Shown here piece by piece: positions 18,057 through 28,529 of a stretch of DNA of 32,490 nt (within the stretch, counting starts at the first letter, position 1; each line of letters begins with the position of its first letter). The stretch covers positions 1 to 32,490 of the forward strand of contig CANGUP010000017.1 in the NCBI GenBank assembly GCA_947457105.1, written 5' to 3'. The notes beneath the pieces are model-generated. The model saw only the letters and a list, made by a program, of their open reading frames with translations. It had not been told where the DNA came from and did not search any database. This stretch comes from Flavobacteriaceae bacterium. Its GTDB lineage: Bacteria > Bacteroidota > Bacteroidia > Flavobacteriales > Flavobacteriaceae. Position numbers and translations under genes: made by a program.

Positions 18057-18827
18057 ATGAAGAAACTATTCAAGTTCATATTAAATACCATTCCTCGTCC
18101 GATATTGATTCGTTTGAGTATTGTAGTGCGTCCTATTTTGGCATTTTTGTTAAAAGGAAGTCGTTTTACTGATCCCATTGATGGAAAAAGTTTTAGAATG
18201 TTTTTGCCTTATGGTTATGGAAATCAAAGAAATAACGTTCTTTCTCCGAGCACTTTGTCATTAGAAAGACATCGTTTATTGTGGTTGTATTTACAAAACG
18301 AAACTGATTTTTTTACTTCAAAAGAAAAGAAAAAGGTATTACATTTTGCTCCTGAACAAGAGTTTTACAAACGTTTCAAGAAGCAAACTAACATCGATTA
18401 TACTACAACTGATTTACTTTCGCCCTTGGCAGATGTAAAAGCTGATATTTGCAATTTACCGTTTGAAGATAATCAATACGATTTAATTCTTTGCAACCAC
18501 GTTTTAGAACACATTCCAGATGACACTAAAGCCATGCAAGAATTGTTTAGAGTTTTAAAACCCGGCGGAATGGGAATCTTTCAAATTCCACAGGATTTAT
18601 CGAGAGCAATTACTTTTTCTGATGATACTATTGTTGACCAAAAAGAAAGAGCCAAAATCTTTGGGCAATATGATCACGTTCGTGTATACGGAAGAGATTA
18701 TTTTGACAAATTAAGAAGCATCGGATTTAGAGTTATCGAAGAGGATTATACTTCTAAACTTACACCAGAATTAGTAGAAAAATATTGTTTAGCAAAAGGC
18801 GAAATTATCCCAGTTTGTTTTAAATAA
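18057..18827 (+). CDS. Class I SAM-dependent methyltransferase
   Basis: KVLHFAPEQEFYKRF, DICNLPFEDNQYDLILCNHVLEHIPDDTKAMQELFRVLKPGG. Confidence 0.93.
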   Translation: MKKLFKFILNTIPRPILIRLSIVVRPILAFLLKGSRFTDPIDGKSFRMFLPYGYGNQRNNVLSPSTLSLERHRLLWLYLQNETDFFTSKEKKKVLHFAPEQEFYKRFKKQTNIDYTTTDLLSPLADVKADICNLPFEDNQYDLILCNHVLEHIPDDTKAMQELFRVLKPGGMGIFQIPQDLSRAITFSDDTIVDQKERAKIFGQYDHVRVYGRDYFDKLRSIGFRVIEEDYTSKLTPELVEKYCLAKGEIIPVCFK

Positions 18828-18843
18828 TTCCAATATAAAAAAC

Positions 18844-18879
18844 AAAACCCTGTTAACTTTTACATTAACAGGGTTTTTT
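18844..18879. terminator. Bidirectional terminator between methyltransferase and convergent M16 peptidase
   Basis: aaaaccctgttaa-cttttaca-ttaacagggtttttt. Confidence 0.9.
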
Positions 18880-18897
18880 AGTTTTCAAAGAAATCTA

Positions 18898-21708
18898 TTA
18901 TTTCGTTTCTGGCATTAGAATTCCAATAACTTTATCTTTAGTTAGATACTTTTTAGCTACATCTTGAATTTCTTTAGCTGTTACGCTATTGATTTTTTCT
19001 TCCATTGATAAAACTTCTTCAGCAGACGATGAAAACGTGTAAGCTTTTGTAAAATTACTCAACCAAAATCTGTTTTCCTTACTGTCTTTTTTAAAGTCGG
19101 CAATTTCACCTTCTTTAAATTTGGCTACATCTTTTTCATCTGGACCATTATCAATAATTTTTTGCAATTCATTTAAAGCAGAAGCTGTTAATTTCTCAGC
19201 ATTTTCTGGTCCGCATGGGAAACCTATACTAAAATTATACGACCCGCTTGGCACTTTATTTAGGCTTCCTCTTGCAGAAACTCCGTAAACACCACTTTCA
19301 TTTTCTCTTAATTCTTCAATTAATTTTATAGTAAGAACTTCACCCAAAGCTTGAATTGCCATAGCTTCTTTTGGAGAATAAGTTGTGTCACCATAATACA
19401 TAATCGTTACATTACTTTTAGGATCGGAACCTTTATTAACAACTTTTTTCAAGTCACCTTTTACCATTCTATATCCTAAATCTATTGCTTTTTCTTTAGT
19501 AGTGTTTGAAGGCAACGATGCAATATATTTTGCCGAAAATTCTTCAATTTGTTTATCATCTACGTTACCAACGAAGAAAAATTCGAAATCTCCAGCATTG
19601 GCAAAACGCTCTTTGTATTTATCATAGGCCAATTTATAATCGGTTGCTGTCCATGCTTTTTCGTCAGGAAATATACCAATAAACCTTGGATTGTCTTTCA
19701 TTAAATAGCCATAAAATTCTTGTTGAAAGTACACATTAGGTTGCGACGATAAATTCTTGAAAAAAGCCGATTGTTTTTGTTTGTAACTCTCAAATGCTTC
19801 GTTATCATAATTTAAATCGGTCATGTAAGCATGTGCCATTTGAAATAAATATTCCAAATCTTTTGGCGTAGTACTTCCTCTTAAACCTTCGGTAACATTA
19901 CTTATATATGGACTTACATTGGCAATTTTACCCGACATAAACTTGTCAATATCATTTTTCTTTAATCCAGAAAAACCTGCTTCGGTTAATCCACTATTAG
20001 CAAACTGAACTTTCCTTAACTCTTCATTACTATAAATACTCATTCCTCCAAAACTTACCGCTTCCATTAAAATTTCATCATTTTTAAAATCGGTTTTCTT
20101 GTACGTAACTTTAGCACCATTAGATAAAACTAAAGTTGTAGTTCCAAGTTTAGCATTAGTTTCTTTTTTTACAACTGAACCAGCTTTTATCTCTTTTCTA
20201 ATCAAACTTGAGGCAAGAGCCGTTTCTTTGTAAGCAGTAATACCAGAATCATCTGCATTTATAACAGCTAAAACTTCGGCTTCAGTTACTTTTTTCAAAC
20301 CTTCTTTTTCTGGACCAGTTAACAGCACAAATCTATTTTCATCTTTAATGAAATTTTTAATCAAACCATTAGTTTCTGATAAAGAAATACTTGGAATCAT
20401 CTTTTTCACCGCTTCAAATTCCCATTCAATTCCTGGTGCAGGAACATTTTCTAGAAAATAAGATTGGTATTCCGACACAAATCGCTCTGAGTTGGTTTTA
20501 TCTTTTTCTTTAAAAGTTCTTTCATAATTCGCAATAACTTCTGCTTTAGCTCTATCCAATTCGCCTTGCGTAAATCCGAATTTTTTTGCTCTATTATTTT
20601 CTGTTACCAATACTTTTAATGCCTCCAATTGCTTCTCTTCAGACATCATTGCAAACGATTGATAGGCTTCTTTAGTTCTAGCAAATGTTCCACCATGATA
20701 AGAATATCCGTAAACAAATGGTGGATTTGGTGCATTGGTTAATTCTTGCAATCTATTATTTAACATGGTAGTAAATAATCCTTTAACCAAATCTTCTCTA
20801 TAATCATTTACTGTTACAGTAGGTTTTGGTTTTTCCAGATCATTATAAAGAAGTTGTACTTGTGCATCAGACGATTCTTTATCGGTTTCTATACTAACGA
20901 ACGTTTCTTTGTGATTTGGAACTTCATAAATTTTTCGTGGTTTTGCGTTTTTAGGATTTTTATAATTTGCAAAATGCGCAATTACTTTTTTCTCCATTTC
21001 GGCAACATCAATATCGCCAACTACAATAACCGACATCAAATCGGGACGATACCAATCTTTATAAAAACTAACTAATTTATCGTAGGTAAACTTTTCTAAA
21101 ATTTCTTTTTTTCCAATAGGAAGACGCTCTGCATATTGCGAGTTGTTCATCATTTTTGGTAAATATCGGTCCATCATTCGCTTGTCTGCACCAAGACCTA
21201 ATCTATATTCTTCTAGAACAACGCCGCGTTCTTTATCTATTTCTTCTGGAGTTAAATTGGCATTAAAAGCCCAATCTTCAATAATTTGAAATCCTTTTTC
21301 TAACTTTTCAGGACTATCGGATGGAATCGGTAAAAAGTATACCGTCTCGTCAAAACTTGTGTAAGCATTTAAGTGTTGCCCAAATTTTACTCCTATACTT
21401 TGCAAATAATCTACCAATTCATTTTTTGGAAAACGTTTCGTACCATTAAAACACATGTGTTCCATAAAGTGAGCCAAACCTCTTTGCTCATCGGTTTCAA
21501 GAATAGATCCAGCGTTGATAACTAATCGCAAATCGACCTTTTTTTCTGGTTTTGCGTTTTTTCTAATGTAATAAGTTAAACCGTTTTTTAGTTTTCCGGT
21601 TTTCACATTAGAATCAAAAGGAATTTTATCATCACCGTTTAAATCTTGCGCTAACAATGACAATGGAACTGCCAACAAGAATAGCATTGTTTTTCTAATT
21701 TTATTCAT
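18898..21708 (-). CDS. M16 family (insulinase-like) metallopeptidase, two-domain, secreted
   Basis: Signal peptide; HFMEH (HxxEH) zinc motif in RGLAHFMEHMCFNGTKRFPKNE; second M16 half in the C-terminus; 936 aa. Confidence 0.95.
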   Translation of the reverse strand: MNKIRKTMLFLLAVPLSLLAQDLNGDDKIPFDSNVKTGKLKNGLTYYIRKNAKPEKKVDLRLVINAGSILETDEQRGLAHFMEHMCFNGTKRFPKNELVDYLQSIGVKFGQHLNAYTSFDETVYFLPIPSDSPEKLEKGFQIIEDWAFNANLTPEEIDKERGVVLEEYRLGLGADKRMMDRYLPKMMNNSQYAERLPIGKKEILEKFTYDKLVSFYKDWYRPDLMSVIVVGDIDVAEMEKKVIAHFANYKNPKNAKPRKIYEVPNHKETFVSIETDKESSDAQVQLLYNDLEKPKPTVTVNDYREDLVKGLFTTMLNNRLQELTNAPNPPFVYGYSYHGGTFARTKEAYQSFAMMSEEKQLEALKVLVTENNRAKKFGFTQGELDRAKAEVIANYERTFKEKDKTNSERFVSEYQSYFLENVPAPGIEWEFEAVKKMIPSISLSETNGLIKNFIKDENRFVLLTGPEKEGLKKVTEAEVLAVINADDSGITAYKETALASSLIRKEIKAGSVVKKETNAKLGTTTLVLSNGAKVTYKKTDFKNDEILMEAVSFGGMSIYSNEELRKVQFANSGLTEAGFSGLKKNDIDKFMSGKIANVSPYISNVTEGLRGSTTPKDLEYLFQMAHAYMTDLNYDNEAFESYKQKQSAFFKNLSSQPNVYFQQEFYGYLMKDNPRFIGIFPDEKAWTATDYKLAYDKYKERFANAGDFEFFFVGNVDDKQIEEFSAKYIASLPSNTTKEKAIDLGYRMVKGDLKKVVNKGSDPKSNVTIMYYGDTTYSPKEAMAIQALGEVLTIKLIEELRENESGVYGVSARGSLNKVPSGSYNFSIGFPCGPENAEKLTASALNELQKIIDNGPDEKDVAKFKEGEIADFKKDSKENRFWLSNFTKAYTFSSSAEEVLSMEEKINSVTAKEIQDVAKKYLTKDKVIGILMPETK

Positions 21709-21877
21709 AATTTGTGGTTTAATTTGTACTAAATATATTACATAACTCGAAATTAAATCGTTTATTGTAACACATTTAACAAAAATTTATAAAGTCAAGA
21801 ATACAGAAATATAGGCTTGGCACAATATTAGATTATAATTATTGTTATATTTACACTTCTTAAAATTTTAGACTCCA

Positions 21878-23125
21878 ATGAAACATAAATTATTATTTTT
21901 ATTGTCTGTTTGTTTTTCATCAATTCTTTACTCTCAAGAAAAAGAAGTTAATCCTCCTTACCATATCAAAACAATATCTTTTGTTCAAAACGGACAGAAT
22001 GTTGTTCCGTTATTTCAATTAGGAGACTCTTTCCAATTGCAATTTGATGATTTACATGGAACAGAAGATAATTATTATTACAAAATAACACATTGCGATT
22101 ATGATTGGAAACAGTCGCAGTTATCAATCAATGAATATCTTGTTGGTTTTGATAATCAACGTATCCAAGAGTATATTAATTCCTTGAATGCTTTACAAAT
22201 TTATTCCCACTATAGAATCCCATTCCCAAATAAACTGACACAATTAAAAGTTAGTGGTAATTATGTAATTAGTATTCTAAATGAAGATCAAGAAGTTGTT
22301 TTCGCTAGAAAATTTATAGTATATGAGCCTTTAGTTTCGGTACCAATGCAAGTTAAAAGAGCAAGAAATGTAAAAGATGTTGATTTTAAACATAACCTTG
22401 ATTTTGCTGTAAGGTCTAACACTATAACGTTTCAAAGCCCATTACAAAATGTTAAAGTACTTTTGCTGCAGAACGGAAAACTCAATAATGCAATAAGCGA
22501 TATAAAGCCCATGTATACTGTCGGTAATGACTTGATTTATAAATACGATCGCGAAACACAATTTTGGGCAGGTAACGAATATCTTTTTTTTGAAAATAAA
22601 AATATTAGAGGCGCAAATAACAGCATTGCGCGAATTGATACCGAAGGCGGTTTGTATAATTGTTATTTGTACACAAGCAATGCAAGAGCAAAAAATCCGT
22701 ATACTTATTGGCCAGACATAAATGGAAATTTTAGCATTAAAAATATAAGCGCAGAAAATGATGAGATTGAAGCCGATTACGCATGGATCTACTTTACCTT
22801 ATCAGCACCATCTTTTTATCAAAATAAAGACATCTATATTACAGGAATGTTTAATAACCACGCTATTACTGATGAAAATAAAATGGAATACAATGAAAAA
22901 AAAGGTATTTATGAAAAAGCTTTAATGATCAAACAAGGTTTCACTAATTTCATTTACACGATTGCAGATAAAAATGGTAAAATTGATGAATCAAATGCAA
23001 TTGATGGTAATTTCTTTCAAACTGAGAATAATTATTTCGCAATAGTTTATTATCGTGAAAACAATCAAAGATATGATAGAGTTATTGGAAAAGGAGTTGC
23101 AACTTCAACAGACATAATCAATTAA
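21878..23125 (+). CDS. DUF5103 / type IX secretion system Plug-like protein
   Basis: Signal peptide; VNPPYHIKTISFVQNGQNVVPLFQLGDSFQLQFDDLHGTEDNYYYKITHCDYDWKQSQLSINEYLVGFDNQRI characteristic N-terminus. Confidence 0.85.
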   Translation: MKHKLLFLLSVCFSSILYSQEKEVNPPYHIKTISFVQNGQNVVPLFQLGDSFQLQFDDLHGTEDNYYYKITHCDYDWKQSQLSINEYLVGFDNQRIQEYINSLNALQIYSHYRIPFPNKLTQLKVSGNYVISILNEDQEVVFARKFIVYEPLVSVPMQVKRARNVKDVDFKHNLDFAVRSNTITFQSPLQNVKVLLLQNGKLNNAISDIKPMYTVGNDLIYKYDRETQFWAGNEYLFFENKNIRGANNSIARIDTEGGLYNCYLYTSNARAKNPYTYWPDINGNFSIKNISAENDEIEADYAWIYFTLSAPSFYQNKDIYITGMFNNHAITDENKMEYNEKKGIYEKALMIKQGFTNFIYTIADKNGKIDESNAIDGNFFQTENNYFAIVYYRENNQRYDRVIGKGVATSTDIIN

Positions 23126-23192
23126 AAATCTTTAACATAAAAATCACATTGGTTTTTTTTATTATTTTTGTAACTTTACAAAAATTTTGATT

Positions 23193-23579
23193 ATGGTTTC
23201 TCAAATTACAAGAGGCATAAAAATATCAGTAATAACTAGTTTTGAAGGCACCTACTTCAAGAACTACAAGATTCATTTTGCCTTTTCTTATGAGATAACT
23301 ATAGAAAATCACAGCAAGGATTCGGTTCAATTGACCTCACGTCATTGGGAAATTTTTGACTCACTTAATGATATTGAAGTAGTTGATGGTGAAGGTGTTA
23401 TCGGTAAAAAGCCAGTGCTAAAACCAGGAGAATCTCACACTTATAGTTCAGGATGTTTACTATCTTCTCCACATGGAGCAATGCGCGGATTCTTCAACAT
23501 GATCAACTTTACTTCAACTAAAAATTTTAGAGTTATTGTGCCAACATTTCGTTTGAGTGCACCTTATGCTCTAAACTAA
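23193..23579 (+). CDS. apaG: ApaG domain protein
   Basis: FAFSYEITIENHSKDSVQLTSRHWEIFDS, GVIGKKPVLKPGESHTYSSGC, GAMRGFF. Confidence 0.96.
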   Translation: MVSQITRGIKISVITSFEGTYFKNYKIHFAFSYEITIENHSKDSVQLTSRHWEIFDSLNDIEVVDGEGVIGKKPVLKPGESHTYSSGCLLSSPHGAMRGFFNMINFTSTKNFRVIVPTFRLSAPYALN

Positions 23580-23744
23580 TAAACTTTTATTTCTTAAAAA
23601 TATATTCTAAATTTCTCTCGAAAAGTTTCGTAACATTTGTTATCAAAAATTTAAATTTTCCTTTGTACTTTTGTTACAAATTAAATAATTCGCATTATTT
23701 GAATTATCTATTTATCAAATTGTCTAATTTTCAAAATATAAAAT

Positions 23745-25373
23745 ATGCCTAAAGGATTCTTTCACGTACCGAAAGCGGTTAATGAACCTGTAAAATCATA
23801 CGCTCCAAATTCTCCAGAAAAAGCAGCTGTTTTAGCCGCTTACAAGAAAATGTGGAACGAAACAATCGATGTTCCAATGTATATTGGTTCAGAACAAATT
23901 AAAACTGGAAACACCAAAACAATGTCTGCGCCACATGACCACCAACATATCGTTGGAACCTATCATTTGGCCGAAAAATCTCATGTAGAAAAAGCTATAG
24001 CTTCAGCATTAGAAGCAAGAATAAAATGGTCACAAATGCCTTGGGAACACCGAGCAGCCATCTTTTTAAAAGCCGCTGAATTAATTGCTGGACCTTATCG
24101 TGCAAGAATCAATGCTGCAACCATGATTGCTCAATCAAAAACCATTTTTCAAGCAGAAATTGATGCATCGTGTGAATTGATTGACTTTTTGCGTTACAAC
24201 GTAGAATTCATGACGCAAATTTATCAAGACCAACCAACTTCAAATTCAGATGTTTGGAATAAGGTAGAATATCGTCCGTTAGAAGGTTTTGTTTATGCAA
24301 TTACTCCTTTTAACTTTACTGCAATTGCTGCAAATCTTCCAGCTAGCGCTGCTTTAATGGGAAATACAGTTGTTTGGAAACCAAGTGATAGCCAAGTTTT
24401 TTCTGCAAAAATTATTATTGATATTTTCAGAGAAGCAGGAGTTCCTGATGGAGTTATTAACGTAGTTTTTGGTGATCCTGTGATGATTACGGATACTGTT
24501 TTAGCATCACCAGATTTTGCTGGAGTTCACTATACAGGTTCAACATTCGTTTTCAAAGAAATTTGGAAGAAAATTGGAACTCAAATTCATACTTACAAAA
24601 CGTATCCTAGAATAGTTGGAGAAACTGGAGGAAAAGATTTTGTTGTAGCTCATCCATCAGCAAATGTAAAACAAGTAGTAACTGGAATTACTCGCGGTGC
24701 CTTTGAATTTCAAGGTCAAAAATGTTCGGCTGCTTCAAGAGCTTACATTCCTCAAAGTTTATGGCCAGCCGTAAAAGAGCAATTAATTATTGATGTAAAT
24801 TCAATGAAAATGGGAAGTCCAGAAGATTTTTCAAATTTCATTACAGCAGTAATTCACGAAGGTTCGTTTGACAAATTAGCAAGTTATATCGACCAAGCCA
24901 AAAAAGATGCTGATGCGGAAATTATTCTTGGCGGAAATTATGATAAATCAAAAGGATATTTCATCGAACCTACAGTTATAATTACCACAAATCCAAAATA
25001 TACAACAATGGAAACAGAACTTTTTGGTCCTGTAATCACTATTTATGTGTATGAAGATGCTAAATGGAACGAAACTTTAAAATTAGTTGACGAGACTTCA
25101 GAATATGCATTAACTGGTGCTATTTTCAGCCAAGACCGATATGCAACAATTGAAGCAACAAAAGCTTTAGAAAACGCTGCTGGAAATTTCTATATCAACG
25201 ACAAACCAACTGGTGCTGTTGTAGGAATGCAACCTTTTGGAGGAGCAAGAGCTTCTGGAACAAACGATAAAGCAGGTTCAATGCAAAATTTATTGCGTTG
25301 GGTTTCGCCAAGAACTATAAAAGAAACTTTTGTAACTCCAGAAGATTACAGATATCCATTTTTAGGAGAATAG
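23745..25373 (+). CDS. pruA: L-glutamate gamma-semialdehyde dehydrogenase
   Basis: YAITPFNFTAIAANLPASAALMGNTVVWKPS, VGETGGKDFVVAHPSA, RGAFEFQGQKCSAASRAYIP, INDKPTGAVVGMQPFGGARASGTNDKAG. Confidence 0.97.
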   Translation: MPKGFFHVPKAVNEPVKSYAPNSPEKAAVLAAYKKMWNETIDVPMYIGSEQIKTGNTKTMSAPHDHQHIVGTYHLAEKSHVEKAIASALEARIKWSQMPWEHRAAIFLKAAELIAGPYRARINAATMIAQSKTIFQAEIDASCELIDFLRYNVEFMTQIYQDQPTSNSDVWNKVEYRPLEGFVYAITPFNFTAIAANLPASAALMGNTVVWKPSDSQVFSAKIIIDIFREAGVPDGVINVVFGDPVMITDTVLASPDFAGVHYTGSTFVFKEIWKKIGTQIHTYKTYPRIVGETGGKDFVVAHPSANVKQVVTGITRGAFEFQGQKCSAASRAYIPQSLWPAVKEQLIIDVNSMKMGSPEDFSNFITAVIHEGSFDKLASYIDQAKKDADAEIILGGNYDKSKGYFIEPTVIITTNPKYTTMETELFGPVITIYVYEDAKWNETLKLVDETSEYALTGAIFSQDRYATIEATKALENAAGNFYINDKPTGAVVGMQPFGGARASGTNDKAGSMQNLLRWVSPRTIKETFVTPEDYRYPFLGE

Positions 25374-25396
25374 TTTTAAGTACGAAGTAAAATTTT

Positions 25397-25430
25397 AAAA
25401 GCTCAATCAGAAATGTTTGAGCTTTTTTTT
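25397..25430 (+). terminator. Rho-independent terminator after pruA
   Basis: aaaagctcaa-tcagaaatgt-ttgagctttttttt. Confidence 0.88.
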
Positions 25431-25482
25431 ATTTGGCTGATTACTAATTTTTTGTATCTTCGAAATTCAAAACCAACAAACT

Positions 25483-27765
25483 ATGAAGTCAAAAATTACT
25501 TTATTATTTATTTTTCTTGTTTCAATATTCGGCTATAGCCAAGATAAGACTTATGATTTATTGAAAGAAAAAACCGAAACTAAAATCCTACACGATAGAG
25601 TTTTTGATTTGTCAAAAGCAGCAACAATTGGCTCTAAACCCATTGATGCAAATACTTTCAATCAGTTTTACCATGAAATTCAAAGAGCTGATTTCTTACA
25701 ACGCATACCAAAATATGAAGTTTTAAAAAACGAAGCCAATTTTGGGAAAGTAACTAAACAAATTCCGTTAGCTATTTTAATCACTGAGTATGAAACTTTA
25801 AAAAGAACTTCAATTGACAAGGGTGATGTTTTTCTTCAAAACAATCAATATAATGTTAAATCAAATGCTACTGATGTTTTTGAAAAACATACTGTCAGTA
25901 TTCTATCGCCTTTATTAAGTAAAACAAATAGTAACACATTTCTACTTAAAGAAGAATTTATTTTAAATTCTACTAGTAAAAAAATTCTTTCCGTTGAAAT
26001 AAAACTAGAAGATTCTAACTGGGTAAAAATCAATTTTAACAAACCTTTTCAACTAAATTTCAAAGAAACTGGCAAACAAATAGTTGATTATAAAATTGAA
26101 TTTACTGATGGAAGCAAATTTCAAAATTCATTTGAATTTGAAATAACATCTATTGAAAATATTCAAGGGAAAAATAATGAAGTCCAAGCGCCAAATGTAG
26201 TTTTACCTATTACCTCAACCATTCCTTATCAAGGTTACAATGAAACCGCTCCTTATTTTGGGAAAGGCGAATATGAGCTTTTTATGGATACTACAAATGG
26301 AGTTTTAGACAAACCTATTTTTTTAGTAGATGGTTTTGACCCTGGTGATTCCAGAAATAGTTCAGTAATTTATCAATCTTTAAATTATGGAACGGGTCAA
26401 AATTTGGCTACCGATTTAAGAGCACAAGGATTTGATATAATTATTTTGAATTTTCCAGTCTATACCAGAACAGGAACAACAACAGTAGTTGATGGTGGCG
26501 TTGATTACATTCAACGAAATGCAATGATTTTGGTTGAATTGATAAACCAAATTAATGCACAAAAAGTAGGCAGCGAACAAAATGTAGTTATCGGACCAAG
26601 TATGGGCGGATTGATATCGCGTTATGCTCTTCGCTATATGGAAATGAATAATTTAACTCATCAAACAAGATTATACATTTCTTTTGATTCACCACATCTT
26701 GGGGCAAACGTTCCAATTGGTTTTCAACATTTATTTAATTATATGGCTTACGGACCACTTGGAAGCACAGCTGTTCAGCCAGTAGTTGATGGTTTAATTA
26801 AAAGTCCGGCTGCTAAACAAATGTTGATTGATCATTTTGAAGGACACTTACAATCAGGAAGTGCTTTTGAATTTAATACAGCTTCAAACTCTTTACTACC
26901 AACTGGAGCACCTAATTTTAGAAATGCATTTCAAACAGAGCTCAACACTATGGGATTCCCTGTTAACACAAGAAATGTTTCTATTTCAAATGGCGCAGGA
27001 AATGGCACTATGAATTATTCTCCTAACTTTGAAGCGATGAACCATACTTTCAATGTAACTTCAACTCAAAGAGCCATCATTAATTTAAGATTTACACCAG
27101 CTGCGAATCAAACTAATGAAGTTAGCCGATTTAGAGGACAACAATATTTTCTTTTTTTCTGGATAACTGGTTATGAAAGCGCCGCAAACTCTAAAGCTCC
27201 TTCTTTCACCTCTGGACTAGACTCTGCACCAGGAGGAAGATTTGATATGGCAGGTTTTCAAACCGGAGCTGGAACAGATCCATTACTTACAGAGTTTTTT
27301 GATAATTTATTAGTTGACTACTTTTGTTTCATTCCAGCATGGAGTTCCATGGCAGTTTCTAACACAACAAATCTTTATGCTCCAATAAATAGTAGTTCAA
27401 CTACACCATTTGCTGCCTCTTCAATTCCAGCAGTAAATGAAAATCATGTTACTTTAAATAACCAAAACACAGCATTTGCTTTAGCAGAGATTTTAAATCC
27501 AGTTTTGACAAATAATGAAAATTTAGCTTTGAATAGTTTTTGGATTCAAAATCCAATTCAGAATAGTTTACAAATTAACTCTAATTATACTATCGAAAAC
27601 GCATCAATAGTTGTAAAAGACATTCTTGGAAAAACTATTGTTGAAATGAAAAATCAAACTATTAATGGTATACTTGAAATCCCAATTTCACTATCAAATG
27701 GTGTTTATTTAGTAACATTAAAAAATAGTCAAGGAACTGTCACCAAGAAAATAATAAAAGGTTAA
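25483..27765 (+). CDS. Secreted alpha/beta hydrolase-like protein with C-terminal T9SS type A sorting domain
   Basis: Signal peptide; IFLVDGFDPGDSRN ... VVIGPSMGGLISRYALRYME (GxSxGG nucleophile elbow) ... SFDSPHLGANVPIG; C-term NPIQNSLQINSNYTIENASIVVKDILGKTIVEM...LSNGVYLVTLKNSQGTVTKKIIKG. Confidence 0.88.
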   Translation: MKSKITLLFIFLVSIFGYSQDKTYDLLKEKTETKILHDRVFDLSKAATIGSKPIDANTFNQFYHEIQRADFLQRIPKYEVLKNEANFGKVTKQIPLAILITEYETLKRTSIDKGDVFLQNNQYNVKSNATDVFEKHTVSILSPLLSKTNSNTFLLKEEFILNSTSKKILSVEIKLEDSNWVKINFNKPFQLNFKETGKQIVDYKIEFTDGSKFQNSFEFEITSIENIQGKNNEVQAPNVVLPITSTIPYQGYNETAPYFGKGEYELFMDTTNGVLDKPIFLVDGFDPGDSRNSSVIYQSLNYGTGQNLATDLRAQGFDIIILNFPVYTRTGTTTVVDGGVDYIQRNAMILVELINQINAQKVGSEQNVVIGPSMGGLISRYALRYMEMNNLTHQTRLYISFDSPHLGANVPIGFQHLFNYMAYGPLGSTAVQPVVDGLIKSPAAKQMLIDHFEGHLQSGSAFEFNTASNSLLPTGAPNFRNAFQTELNTMGFPVNTRNVSISNGAGNGTMNYSPNFEAMNHTFNVTSTQRAIINLRFTPAANQTNEVSRFRGQQYFLFFWITGYESAANSKAPSFTSGLDSAPGGRFDMAGFQTGAGTDPLLTEFFDNLLVDYFCFIPAWSSMAVSNTTNLYAPINSSSTTPFAASSIPAVNENHVTLNNQNTAFALAEILNPVLTNNENLALNSFWIQNPIQNSLQINSNYTIENASIVVKDILGKTIVEMKNQTINGILEIPISLSNGVYLVTLKNSQGTVTKKIIKG

Positions 27766-27770
27766 AAACT

Positions 27771-27800
27771 AAAAAGTCTCCAAATTTGGAGACTTTTTTT
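27771..27800. terminator. Bidirectional terminator between T9SS substrate gene and rsmG
   Basis: 26-nt perfect palindrome aaaagtctccaaatttggagactttt. Confidence 0.9.
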
Positions 27801-28419
27801 ATTTCAATGGTAAATGAACTACTTTCTTAGTTTCAAAGAAATCATCAGAAAAATAATCGGATAAATTGTATTCGGTTGCTTTTGGAAAATCTTTCAACTC
27901 TTCAGACAAATCGCCACCTTTCAAATATAAAATTCCGTTTTCTAATTCGTGTTTCGATTTGGTTTTCATTTTTCCTTTCACCCAGCTAACAAAGTCAGGC
28001 ATATTCGTAACGGCGCGACTTACAATAAAATCGAAGTCGTGTTCAACTATTTCGGCTCTTTTTTGTTCAGCTTTAATATTTTTTAATCCTAAAGCTTTGA
28101 TTACTTCATTGACAACTTTAATTTTTTTGGCAATAATATCGATAGCATAAAAATTAGCTTCTGGAAATAAAATTGCTAAAGGAATTGCAGGAAAACCTCC
28201 GCCAGTTCCAACATCCATAATTTTAGAACCCGATTTGAATTCTAAAACTTTAGCAATTCCTAACGAATGTAAAACGTGACGTGTGTACAACTCATCAATG
28301 TCTTTTCTCGAAATTACGTTGATTTTAGAGTTCCAATCTTCATATAAATTTTGCAACATTTCAAATTGTTGTATCTGATTATCAGTAAGATTTGGAAATT
28401 GCTTTAGAATTTCTTCCAT
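27799..28419 (-). CDS. rsmG: 16S rRNA (guanine(527)-N(7))-methyltransferase RsmG
   Basis: LYEDWNSKINVISRKDIDELYTRHVLHSLGIAKVL, IMDVGTGGGFPAIPLAILFPE, DFIVSRAVTNMPDFVSWV; ATG at 28419 preferred. Confidence 0.96.
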   Translation of the reverse strand: MEEILKQFPNLTDNQIQQFEMLQNLYEDWNSKINVISRKDIDELYTRHVLHSLGIAKVLEFKSGSKIMDVGTGGGFPAIPLAILFPEANFYAIDIIAKKIKVVNEVIKALGLKNIKAEQKRAEIVEHDFDFIVSRAVTNMPDFVSWVKGKMKTKSKHELENGILYLKGGDLSEELKDFPKATEYNLSDYFSDDFFETKKVVHLPLK

Positions 28420-28529
28420 AAATTGAATTTTCAACAAAAATAGTCTTTTTGGTTAATAATTATGATTTGTTTTTACTTCTAAAAAAAATATAATATTTAC
28501 CTTTGAACAAATTATTAGAATTCCAAATT

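Noticed and set aside
20854-21075. 73-aa + strand ORF inside the M16 peptidase (and 26828-27013, 27866-28150, 30921-31163)
   Set aside because: Shadow frames of well supported genes.
21817-21835. TTGGCAC-like -24 box suggesting a sigma-54 promoter upstream of the DUF5103 gene
   Set aside because: The -12 element at the expected spacing reads TAGA rather than TTGC, so the core GC is missing.
23637-23673. TTG...TACTTTTG as a canonical promoter for pruA
   Set aside because: The -7 box is plausible but the nearest TTG is ~26 nt away, outside the usual spacing; not listed as a feature.
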